12,487 nt of DNA from Alphaproteobacteria bacterium. Its GTDB lineage: Bacteria > Pseudomonadota > Alphaproteobacteria > UBA6615. The translations under genes were made by a program, and so were the position numbers. The notes beneath the pieces were generated by a model. It was not told where the DNA came from. It searched no databases and saw only the letters and a program-made list of their open reading frames with translations. Below, in pieces: positions 1-6,401 of the stretch; positions within the stretch are counted from its first letter, which is position 1; every line of letters begins with the position of its first letter. The stretch lies in assembly GCA_030831135.1 (NCBI GenBank), contig JAURLR010000214.1:1-12487 (forward strand). Reading direction: 5' to 3'.

Positions 1-1
1 C

Positions 2-538
2 GTACTCCTGATCCTGGCTTTCACCTTCGGCGTGACGCCTGCGTCTGCTGATCAGACCGATCCGCGGCTCGACAATCTGTTTGAAATTCTGCAATCGAGT
101 GATGAAAGTCTGGAAATCCGTGCGGCAGAAAGCCTGATCTGGGCGGCCTGGACGCATCATGAGAACCCCGAATACCAGCAAATGATGCGGATGGGGACTC
201 GGGCGATGGATGGCGGATTATACGATCAGGCGATCGGAATTTTCTCCAGCCTGATCGAAAAAGCCCCGGATTTTGCCGAAGCCTGGAACAAGCGCGCCAC
301 GGTCTATTTCCTGACCGGTGATCTCTCGCTCTCGGTGGAGGATGTGGCGCGGACACTCGAACTCGAGCCGCGCCATTTCGGGGCGCTGAGCGGCCTGGGG
401 CAGATCGAATTGCTGCGCGGCAATGGCGAGGCTGCTTTGCGCGCGTTTCAGGGCGCGCTGGAGGCCCACCCGCATTTGCCGGGGATCGGGGCGCTGGTTC
501 GCAAACTCAATGACGAGGTGCGCGGGCGGGAACTCTAG
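2..538 (+). CDS. Exported TPR-repeat protein, 5' end outside window
   Basis: The reading frame is open from the left edge, so the true start is upstream and only 178 residues are visible. The first visible residues are the hydrophobic core of a signal peptide ending in an Ala-Ser-Ala cleavage site at about residue 16, followed by DQTDPRLDNLF; the protein is therefore probably periplasmic. A GTG at 32 could be taken as a start but would cut the signal peptide, so I reject it. Residues about 57-158 form roughly three tetratricopeptide repeats, with pattern residues such as FAEAWNKRAT and LEPRHFGALSGLG. This arrangement is familiar from a conserved alphaproteobacterial family of short TPR proteins of unknown role, presumably protein-protein scaffolding. 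It ends 12 bp from the stop of the convergent qor gene, with no terminator hairpin in the gap. The TPR call is firm; function is unknown. Confidence 0.88.
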   Translation, partial: VLLILAFTFGVTPASADQTDPRLDNLFEILQSSDESLEIRAAESLIWAAWTHHENPEYQQMMRMGTRAMDGGLYDQAIGIFSSLIEKAPDFAEAWNKRATVYFLTGDLSLSVEDVARTLELEPRHFGALSGLGQIELLRGNGEAALRAFQGALEAHPHLPGIGALVRKLNDEVRGREL

Positions 539-550
539 CTTCCTGGGCGA

Positions 551-1525
551 TTAGGGCACCAGAACGATTGATCCCATGGTGTCACGCGAGGCGATCGCGC
601 GGTGCGCCTCGGCGATGTCGTCGAGTTTGTATTCCCGGCTGATCTGCGGATCGAGAATGCCGTTGCCGAGCAATTCGAAGACTTCACTGAGCATGGCGGC
701 CGTGGCTTCGGGGGTGCGCGTATAATCCTTCAGAGAGGCCTTGGTGAATCGCAGAGACTTCCGGTTCAGCACCATTGCGTCGATCGGCGGCAGGAAGCCC
801 GAGGAGTGCCCGTAATTCACGTAGAATCCGCACGGTGCCAGACACGCGACGGTTCCTTCGTAAACCTGCGCGCCAACTCCGTCGTAGCAAACGGGTACGC
901 CCTGGCCGCCGGTGATTTCCATGACACGCGCGGCGAAATTCTCGCGTCGGTAGTCGATGACATGATCGCAGCCGTTCTGGCGCGCAAACGCGGCCTTTTT
1001 CGGACTTCCGACGGTTCCGATCACCGTTGCGCCGAGATGTCGTGCCCATTGGGCGAGCAGTGTTCCCATGCCGCCGGCTGCAGCATGGATCAGGACCGTC
1101 TCGCCAGCTTCGGGACGATAGATCTGACGGATCAGGTATTGCGCCGTCATGCCGCGCACGGTCGCCGCAACGGCGGTTTTGGCGTCGATGTTGTCGGGCA
1201 GGTGGTGCAACTGGTCGGCTGTGATCAGCCGGGCTTCGGAATGGGCACCGAGATTGAACCGGTATGCGGCCCGATCGCCCGGTGCGAAACCGGTGACACT
1301 TTCGCCGACCGCTTCGATGATGCCGGCGCCCTCAAGGCCCAGCGCGGAAGGGAGGTCGGGTTTGAGAAAATAGAGACCTTCGCGGATCAATGTTTCGGCG
1401 AAATGCATGGCGGCAGCTTCATGGCGCAGGCGCACCTCTCCGGGGCCGGGATCGCCGACTTCGATATACTCGATCCTGAGTTTGTCGGTACCACCGAATT
1501 CGTGAATGCGTACCGTCTTTGCCAT
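551..1525 (-). CDS. qor: NADPH:quinone oxidoreductase (zinc-independent MDR family)
   Basis: This 324-residue protein matches the Qor type of the medium-chain dehydrogenase/reductase superfamily (E. coli QorA is about 327 residues), which reduces quinones in the cytoplasm using NADPH. What is visible: an N-terminal GroES-like domain (about 1-120, with LGLEGAGIIEAVG at 63-75), then a Rossmann domain with the glycine-rich AAAGGMG at 148-154, GTVGSPKK at 170-177 and ITGGQGVPVCYDGVG near 204-218. The zinc-ligand cysteines of alcohol dehydrogenases are absent, as expected. The frame is open upstream for 46 more codons, but ATG 1525 is preceded at 5 bp by GGAGGA and the family N-terminus starts here (MAKTVRIHEFGG). 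It is divergent from the MFS gene and may share control with it. The exact substrate is not readable: it could be a quinone, enone or other electrophile reductase. Confidence 0.9.
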   Translation of the reverse strand: MAKTVRIHEFGGTDKLRIEYIEVGDPGPGEVRLRHEAAAMHFAETLIREGLYFLKPDLPSALGLEGAGIIEAVGESVTGFAPGDRAAYRFNLGAHSEARLITADQLHHLPDNIDAKTAVAATVRGMTAQYLIRQIYRPEAGETVLIHAAAGGMGTLLAQWARHLGATVIGTVGSPKKAAFARQNGCDHVIDYRRENFAARVMEITGGQGVPVCYDGVGAQVYEGTVACLAPCGFYVNYGHSSGFLPPIDAMVLNRKSLRFTKASLKDYTRTPEATAAMLSEVFELLGNGILDPQISREYKLDDIAEAHRAIASRDTMGSIVLVP

Positions 1526-1687
1526 GATGTTCCTCCGAATGGGTGCAGGCGTGGTGTCCACGATGTGCATACTGTCACCATGCGGGTCGCGTGTTATAGA
1601 GACGCAGCACACAAATCCTTTTATTGTGACGCCGTTAAAACATGCAATCCGGGTGTTCTGCACCTGCGATTTTGAAGAGGGATTCCC
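1526..1687. promoter_or_regulatory. Divergent intergenic region, qor / MFS transporter
   Basis: These 162 bp separate two divergently transcribed genes, so both promoters and any shared operator should lie here. The middle (about 1605-1650) is clearly more AT-rich than its surroundings. I could not find a pair of -35 and -10 hexamers good enough to name for either direction, nor a strong palindrome. Its role is inferred from gene orientation alone. Confidence 0.4.
1531..1536 (-). promoter_or_regulatory. Ribosome binding site deciding the qor start
   Basis: GGAGGA on the minus strand lies 5 bp before ATG 1525. The longer open frame upstream has no comparable site, which fixes the start at MAKTVRIHEF. 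Confidence 0.8.
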
Positions 1688-2899
1688 ATGTCGAAGGTTC
1701 TAAGCCGCCAGCAGGTTATCGTAATGGGGGCGGGTGCCGCGCTGCTCGCCGTTGTTCTCGGCGTGCGTCAGGGCTTCGGCTTCTACCTCGTCCCCATGAC
1801 GATTGATCTGGGCTGGAGCCGGGAACTTTTCGGTCTCGCCATGGCGATCCAGAATCTCCTCTGGGGCGCGTCCCAGCCTTTCGTTGGCGGCCTTGCGGAC
1901 CGTTACGGCTCGGGCCGCGTCATTGTCGGCGGCGCACTCTGTTACACGCTGGGCGTCATCGGTATGGCCAGCGCTGTCACGCCAACTGAATTGCTGATCA
2001 GCGGCGGTGTTCTCATCGGGTTGGGCATGAGCGGCGTGGGCATGTCCGTCGTATACGGCGCGGTGGCGCGCATGGTCGTGCCGGAGCGGCGGACCTATGC
2101 GATGGCGATCGTCAGCACGATTGGTGCCCTCGGGCCGTTCCTGCTGCCGAAAGTGACACAGGTTGTGGTCGGTGATTACGGCTGGCATTTCTCGCTGCTG
2201 GCGACAGCCGTGATCGTGGCCCTGATGATCCCGCTGGGGGCACTGATCCAGGGCAAGGCACAGGACGAGGCCGGGGTTGCACCGCAGAACTGGATTCAGG
2301 CGATCAGCGAAGCGCGCAAGAATCGCGGCTATCTGCTGCTTGTGGCCGGGTTCTTCGTCTGCGGCTTTCACGTGACCTTCATCGGCACCCATATGCCGGG
2401 CTTCGTCGCATGGTGCGGGCTGGCCGCGACTGTTGGCGGCTGGGCTCTGTTCGCCATTGGCGGCGGAAACATCATCGGCACCTATATGGCGGGCGTACTC
2501 AGCAACCGCTTCCGCCAGAAGAACCTGCTCAGCCTGATCTATCTCGCCCGTGCTGCGCTGATCGCGTGGCTGATGCTGATGCCGAAGACCGAACTCACGA
2601 TCTACATCTTCTCCGGGGTCTTCGGGCTGCTGTGGCTTTCGACGGTGCCGCTGACCAGCGGCGTGGTCGCCAAGATTTTCGGGGCGCGCCATCTCGGCAT
2701 GCTGTTCGGGTTCGTCTTTTTCAGCCATCAGATCGGGGCATTTCTCGGCTCGTGGCTCGGCGGCCTGAACTACGATGTGACCGGCGACTACAACGCCGTC
2801 TGGTACACCTCGATCCTTCTGGGCCTGCTGGCCGCCGCGCTGCACTGGCCGATCCGCGATCAGCCCGTGGCACGGCTGACGGTGCCGAAAACCGTCTGA
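1688..2899 (+). CDS. MFS transporter, 12-TM, substrate unknown
   Basis: This 403-residue, strongly hydrophobic protein has the size and pattern of a 12-helix major facilitator superfamily permease of the inner membrane. The family loop motif A is visible between helices 2 and 3 (GGLADRYGSGR, about 67-77). The context GFYLVPMTIDLGWSRELFGLA and the following NLLWGASQPFVGGLADR resemble the oxalate/formate and monocarboxylate-like branch (MFS_1), which suggests a small organic anion, but the substrate cannot be read. The first helix starts around residue 10, and a central cytoplasmic loop lies near 188-212. ATG 1688 follows GAGG with a 7-bp gap. It is divergent from qor; msrP follows on the same strand after 122 bp, so co-transcription is possible but not shown. 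Confidence 0.88.
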   Translation: MSKVLSRQQVIVMGAGAALLAVVLGVRQGFGFYLVPMTIDLGWSRELFGLAMAIQNLLWGASQPFVGGLADRYGSGRVIVGGALCYTLGVIGMASAVTPTELLISGGVLIGLGMSGVGMSVVYGAVARMVVPERRTYAMAIVSTIGALGPFLLPKVTQVVVGDYGWHFSLLATAVIVALMIPLGALIQGKAQDEAGVAPQNWIQAISEARKNRGYLLLVAGFFVCGFHVTFIGTHMPGFVAWCGLAATVGGWALFAIGGGNIIGTYMAGVLSNRFRQKNLLSLIYLARAALIAWLMLMPKTELTIYIFSGVFGLLWLSTVPLTSGVVAKIFGARHLGMLFGFVFFSHQIGAFLGSWLGGLNYDVTGDYNAVWYTSILLGLLAAALHWPIRDQPVARLTVPKTV

Positions 2900-3011
2900 T
2901 CGCGAGGGGTAACACCGCAGCGGGAGAGTTATTCCCCGCGCGGCCATTCAACGACCCGTGACTTGTAATCGGGTGTGCAGGGTCCCATCGTATGGCCATG
3001 CAACGATGAAT

Positions 3012-3015
3012 GGAG
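3012..3015 (+). promoter_or_regulatory. Ribosome binding site deciding the msrP start
   Basis: GGAG lies 6 bp before ATG 3022. The earlier in-frame ATG at 3010 overlaps this site and has no ribosome binding site of its own, so 3022 is preferred. Confidence 0.7.
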
Positions 3016-3021
3016 ATCAGC

Positions 3022-4002
3022 ATGCTGATAAAGGTCAAGCGCGGTTGGGAATTGCCGGAACGAGACGTGACGCCCGAGGACGTGTTCTTCAACAGGCGGG
3101 ATATCGTGAAGGCGCTGGGCATCGCGCCTGCAATTGCCGCAACGGCCAGCGTGCTTCCCGCTGGTATGGCTTTCGCCACCGAGAGTGATCCTTCCGCCGG
3201 GCTGTATCCCGTACCGCGGAACGGGAAATACACCGTTGACCGGGCGCTGACCGAGGAGATCGAGGCGACGACCTACAACAATTTCTATGAATTCGGTTCC
3301 CACAAGCAGATATCCAAGGCCGCACAGCGTCTGGAGATCCGACCGTGGAACATCAAGATCGACGGTCTGGTCGAGAAGGAATTCGAGATCGGCATTGATG
3401 ATCTGCTCAAGCAAGTCTCCCTAGAGGAACGGGTTTATCGCTTTCGCTGTGTCGAAGCCTGGGCCATGACCGTCCCGTGGTCCGGCTTTGCGATGAAGCA
3501 GCTTGTGGAGCTGGCAAAACCGCTCTCTGGCGCAAAATACATCCAGATGGAAACGATCGCCGAGGACAAGGCACAGATGCCGGGCCTGCGGCAGTTCTGG
3601 TATCCGTGGCCCTATACCGAAGGCCTGACCATGGAAGAGGCCACCAACGAGATGGCCTTCATGGTGACCGGCCTTTATGGCAAGCCCGTTCCCAAGCAGA
3701 ACGGTGCGCCCCTGCGTCTGGCTACGCCTTGGAAATACGGGTTCAAATCGATCAAGTCGATTGTCCGGTTCACCTTCACCGACGAGAAGCCCAAGACCTT
3801 CTGGGAATCACTCCAGGACAAGGAATATGGTTTCTGGGCAAATGTGAACCCGGCGGTGTCCCATCCGCGCTGGAGCCAGGCGAGTGAATGGCAGCTTGGC
3901 GGTAGCCAGAATGACCGTGTGCCCACGCGCCTCTATAACGGTTATGAGGAGTTCGTGGCCCATATGTATCCCAAGGATGCGGGCGAGATTTACTTCCGAT
4001 AG
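3022..4002 (+). CDS. msrP: Periplasmic methionine sulfoxide reductase catalytic subunit MsrP (YedY)
   Basis: The 326-residue product is a clear MsrP/YedY molybdopterin oxidoreductase of the sulfite-oxidase fold. The family repairs oxidised methionine in periplasmic proteins, with electrons from the haem membrane protein MsrQ. Numbered from ATG 3022, a Tat signal with twin arginines (NRRDIVKALG, RR at 25-26) is followed by a hydrophobic stretch and a likely cleavage after AFA near 52. The mature part shows YNNFYEFG, the molybdenum-ligating cysteine in YRFRCVEAWAM (Cys143) and the hallmark NGAPLRLATPWKYGFKSIKSI. Length and these motifs match E. coli MsrP closely. An ATG 12 bp upstream is less likely as start. 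The gene ends at a strong intrinsic terminator and no msrQ follows it, so the electron donor must be encoded elsewhere or be different. Confidence 0.95.
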   Translation: MLIKVKRGWELPERDVTPEDVFFNRRDIVKALGIAPAIAATASVLPAGMAFATESDPSAGLYPVPRNGKYTVDRALTEEIEATTYNNFYEFGSHKQISKAAQRLEIRPWNIKIDGLVEKEFEIGIDDLLKQVSLEERVYRFRCVEAWAMTVPWSGFAMKQLVELAKPLSGAKYIQMETIAEDKAQMPGLRQFWYPWPYTEGLTMEEATNEMAFMVTGLYGKPVPKQNGAPLRLATPWKYGFKSIKSIVRFTFTDEKPKTFWESLQDKEYGFWANVNPAVSHPRWSQASEWQLGGSQNDRVPTRLYNGYEEFVAHMYPKDAGEIYFR

Positions 4003-4028
4003 AAAGAACCCATAGCGGTGTTCTTGTG

Positions 4029-4058
4029 GGGCGGGTCCTGGACCCGCCCTTTTCATTT
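4029..4058 (+). terminator. Intrinsic terminator of msrP
   Basis: A perfect 9-bp GC-rich stem (4029-4037 with 4041-4049) with a CTG loop is followed directly by TTTTCATTTT. It lies 26 bp after the msrP stop and is oriented for plus-strand transcripts. Confidence 0.9.
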
Positions 4059-4070
4059 TGAGCGGTCCCC

Positions 4071-4103
4071 AAAAAATAAAAGCCGGACCCCGAGGGGTCC
4101 GGC
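4071..4103 (-). terminator. Intrinsic terminator for minus-strand transcript (LysR gene or small RNA)
   Basis: On the minus strand a perfect 9-10-bp stem (4103-4094 with 4091-4082, closing a CUCG loop) is followed by TTTTATTTTTT (4081-4071). The T-run exists only in this orientation, so it ends a transcript coming from the LysR side. It sits about 240 bp beyond the LysR stop, unusually far for a simple gene end. Confidence 0.88.
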
Positions 4104-4221
4104 CAGTTGAACAGGGAGGCTTTACGTCTGGGAGACGTCGGGGCCGTGTTCGGCGGCCCCTGAAGGCTGTCAGCGAAATGGGAGGGTTCCCGCTGACGGC
4201 CTGCGGTGCACGTAAACACCG
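4071..4221 (-). ncRNA. Candidate small RNA or 3' UTR with repeated CCUCC loops
   Basis: Read on the minus strand, this is a chain of stem-loops: a 5-bp stem at 4221-4204; an 11-bp stem with one G-U pair (4201-4191 with 4175-4165) whose 15-base loop carries CCCUCCC; a 7-bp stem (4160-4140); and a 6-bp stem with a CCC loop giving CUCCC (4138-4124). A single-stranded CCUCCCU (4119-4113) precedes the terminator hairpin and U-tract. Repeated CCUCC-like motifs in loops are a known feature of some alphaproteobacterial small RNAs (the alpha-r14 and 'cuckoo' types) that bind ribosome binding sites of target mRNAs. The 3' end near 4071 is well supported. The 5' end is a guess, since I see no good promoter; the RNA could equally be cut from the LysR mRNA. 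I cannot assign it to a named family. Confidence 0.5.
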
Positions 4222-4343
4222 TGTGTAGAATCCAAATAGTGTCTGGCGCGGCAGATTAGGAGGGCGCGAAATGGTTAATCAGGTATGCGCTATTTGCATA
4301 GCTTCTGATGCAACCAATTTCCCTCGCATACGTTCATCCCTGC

Positions 4344-5243
4344 CTAGAAGCGCGTCTCTGATACCTTGCGCAGCAAGAAGTCCCGGAACACGCCGATACG
4401 CTGGGAGTTCCGCAACTCCTCGGGATAAACGAAAAATGCATCGTTGCCGGGTCCTTCGAGTTCGGGAAGGACGCGCACGAGGTTGTTGGCCTCACGTGCC
4501 AGGAAGTCCGGCAGCCCGGCCATGCCGACCCCGGCCTCGACCGCGCGCAGGATGCCGTAAAGATTGTTCAGGGTCAGAACCTTGTGCGGTTCCTCATTGG
4601 TGGCGTCACGCACTGCATTGAGCAGCCAGTTGAGATTCGGTGCCGCCATGGTCTGATCTTCGTCATAAACGATCAGCTTGTGCTGGGCGAGGTCGCGCAC
4701 CTTGTCGGGCATACCCTTGTTCTGCAGGTATTCGGGTGAGGCAAATACATGGGTATGGACCCGCGTCAGGCGGCGCTGGATCAGATCCGCCTGGGTCGGT
4801 GGTGTCAGGCGGATGGCGCAATCCGCCTCCCGCATCGAAACATCAAGCTCGGCATCCGTGGTGATCAGGGTCACCTCGATATCCGGGTACATGTCGATGA
4901 ATTCGCTGATTCGTGGCGTCAGCCAGAGGGAACCAAGCCCCACGGTGGTCGAAATCTTGAGCGGGCCCTGGGGCTGCTCGTGGGAATCCGAAAGCCGGGC
5001 CTCGACCATGGTCAGTTTGGCAAACACGTCATGGACCGTGCGGTAGAGCAGTTCACCCTGCTCGGTCAGGATCAGGCCGCGCGCATGGCGATGGAACAGG
5101 CGTACATTCAGGCTTTCCTCAAGCGAACTGATCTGCCGGCTGACCGCTGACTGACTCAGATGCAGCGCCTCACCGGCACGGGTAAAGCTGCCGGCATCTG
5201 CGACGGCGTGAAAAATCCTGAGCTTGTCCCAGTCCATGGCCAT
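4344..5243 (-). CDS. LysR-type transcriptional regulator downstream of trxB
   Basis: The 299-residue protein has the full LysR architecture. A winged helix-turn-helix occupies about residues 5-64 (DKLRIFHAVADAGSFTRAGE, then LSQSAVSRQISSLEESL and LFHRHARGLILTEQGELL). A linker helix is followed by a periplasmic-binding-protein-like effector domain at about 90-293 (PLKISTTVGLGSLWLTPRIS, GILRAVEAGVGMAGLPDFLA). It acts as a cytoplasmic DNA-binding regulator, with effector and targets unknown. ATG 5243 is preceded by GGGAG 9 bp upstream; a second ATG six bases later is possible. It starts 53 bp after the trxB stop on the same strand with no terminator between, so it is probably transcribed with trxB. 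Its transcript may run on to the terminator at 4071-4103. LysR proteins often autoregulate, but I could not identify a reliable T-N11-A box. Confidence 0.92.
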   Translation of the reverse strand: MAMDWDKLRIFHAVADAGSFTRAGEALHLSQSAVSRQISSLEESLNVRLFHRHARGLILTEQGELLYRTVHDVFAKLTMVEARLSDSHEQPQGPLKISTTVGLGSLWLTPRISEFIDMYPDIEVTLITTDAELDVSMREADCAIRLTPPTQADLIQRRLTRVHTHVFASPEYLQNKGMPDKVRDLAQHKLIVYDEDQTMAAPNLNWLLNAVRDATNEEPHKVLTLNNLYGILRAVEAGVGMAGLPDFLAREANNLVRVLPELEGPGNDAFFVYPEELRNSQRIGVFRDFLLRKVSETRF

Positions 5244-5296
5244 GCAGCCGGACTCCCTAAAAGTCTGTATCGCCGGATTGGCGGGAGAACAGACGG

Positions 5297-6268
5297 CTAT
5301 TCAGCCGCCTGACGTGTTGCCGCATCTTCACTCTCGGCAATGAATTTCTCGGCTTCCAGTGCGGCCATGCATCCCATGCCCGCTGCCGTCACCGCCTGAC
5401 GGTAAATCTTGTCCTTCACGTCCCCCGCTGCGTAAACGCCGGGGATGTTCGTGGCCGTACTGTCGGGGGCCGTGACCAGATAGCCTTCGTCGTCCATGTC
5501 GAGCTTGCCCTGAAACACCTTGGTGTTGGGGTCGTGCCCGATCGCGATGAAGATACCGTCGACCTCGATTTCCGAATCCGCGCCGGTCTTGATGTTCTTG
5601 AGCTTTGCGCCCGTGACGCCGGGCGGGTTCTGGGTGCCGACCACTTCGTCCAGCACCGTATCCCAGACCAGTTCGATCTTTTCGTTACGGAACAGGCGAT
5701 CCTGCATGATCTTTTCCGCACGCAACTCATCGCGGCGATGGATCAGCGTGACCTTGGAGGCAAAGTTCGTCAGGAACAGCGCTTCCTCGACGGCGGTGTT
5801 GCCACCACCGATCACGGCAACAGGCTTCTCGCGATAGAAGAAGCCGTCACAGGTCGCGCAGGCCGACACACCGAAGCCCGAGAATTTCTGCTCGCTCTCC
5901 AGCCCCAGCCAGCGTGCCGACGCGCCGGTCGCGACGATAACCGTATCGCCAGTATAGATGTCACCGGAATCCCCGGTGCATTTGAACGGGCGGGAACTAA
6001 AATCCACGTCCACGATCAGGTCGCTGAAGATCTGGGTTCCGACATTTTTGGCTTGTTCGACCATCTGCTCCATCAGCCACGGCCCCTGAATGGGTTCGGC
6101 AAAGCCGGGATAGTTCTCGACATCCGTGGTGATGGTGAGCTGTCCACCGGGCTGCATGCCTTCGACCATGATAGGTTTCAGGTTGGCGCGCGCAGCATAG
6201 ACCGCAGCGGTACAGCCAGCGGCACCGGATCCGAGAATCAGGACCTTGGAGTGATGTGTTTCAGGCAT
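5297..6268 (-). CDS. trxB: Thioredoxin-disulfide reductase
   Basis: This 323-residue flavoprotein transfers electrons from NADPH through FAD to thioredoxin in the cytoplasm. Visible in order: the FAD-binding GSGAAG motif at 13-18 (Ala where the family usually has Pro), PGGQLTITTDVENYPGF at 40-56, ATGAS at 113-117, the redox-active CATC at 137-140, the NADPH-binding GGGNTAVEEA at 154-163, HRRDELRA at 177-184 whose arginines favour NADPH, and the C-terminal FAD motif AAGDVKDKIYRQAVTAAGMG at 280-299. Length and spacing are typical of low-molecular-weight bacterial TrxB. ATG 6268 has AGGA upstream. A LysR-type gene follows after 53 bp, probably in the same transcript. A plausible promoter lies upstream. 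No thioredoxin gene is in view. Confidence 0.97.
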   Translation of the reverse strand: MPETHHSKVLILGSGAAGCTAAVYAARANLKPIMVEGMQPGGQLTITTDVENYPGFAEPIQGPWLMEQMVEQAKNVGTQIFSDLIVDVDFSSRPFKCTGDSGDIYTGDTVIVATGASARWLGLESEQKFSGFGVSACATCDGFFYREKPVAVIGGGNTAVEEALFLTNFASKVTLIHRRDELRAEKIMQDRLFRNEKIELVWDTVLDEVVGTQNPPGVTGAKLKNIKTGADSEIEVDGIFIAIGHDPNTKVFQGKLDMDDEGYLVTAPDSTATNIPGVYAAGDVKDKIYRQAVTAAGMGCMAALEAEKFIAESEDAATRQAAE

Positions 6269-6315
6269 GAGATTTTCCTTTGGCGGGCGGGCCCTCTACG
6301 GGCCTCGTTATCCCA

Positions 6316-6346
6316 ATTAGATAGTTGGCGGGGACAGGCGAGGCAA
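6316..6346 (-). promoter_or_regulatory. Possible sigma-70-type promoter of trxB
   Basis: On the minus strand TTGCCT (6346-6341) and TCTAAT (6321-6316, 5 of 6 to consensus) are 19 bp apart; read as TATCTA the spacing is 17 bp. It lies 48-78 bp before the trxB start, within the AT-richer part of the gap. It was found by eye, so it is tentative. Confidence 0.35.
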
Positions 6347-6401
6347 GCGCATGCTGGCACAAGCTTTTGTCATGTTTGCCCAAAATCGATACGCCTGCAG
6401 C

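Larger units (their letters stand above)
4003..4343. other. Gene-free structured intergenic region between msrP and the LysR gene
   Basis: This 341-bp stretch has no convincing gene. Left to right it holds a 6-bp inverted repeat (4004-4025), the msrP terminator (4029-4058), the minus-strand terminator (4071-4103), a run of hairpins at 4124-4138, 4140-4160, 4165-4201 and 4204-4221, and then an AT-richer part with small inverted repeats of TTGCAT/ATGCAA type near 4289-4315. The hairpin-dense part is described as a candidate RNA. Confidence 0.7.

Noticed and set aside
32..538. GTG at 32 as start of the TPR protein
   Set aside because: The frame is open to the window edge and encodes a signal peptide core ahead of this GTG, so the gene starts outside the window.
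1700..2947. Long minus-strand open frame opposite the MFS gene (415 codons)
   Set aside because: Its composition (His, Arg, Asp and Gln rich) is that of a shadow of a hydrophobic membrane-protein gene; the plus strand encodes a clear MFS transporter.
2900..3021. Promoter or terminator between the MFS gene and msrP
   Set aside because: There is only a weak GCGGG/CCCGC inverted repeat without a T-run, and possible hexamers with poor consensus or a 19-bp spacing; not strong enough to list.
4271..4621. Plus-strand frame starting at ATG 4271 with a textbook AGGAGGG site 6 bp upstream
   Set aside because: Most of it runs antisense through the LysR gene and gives an Arg/Ser/Pro-rich shadow-like protein with no family resemblance. 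The GGAGG is one of several in this region that read as CCUCC in the minus-strand RNA candidate.
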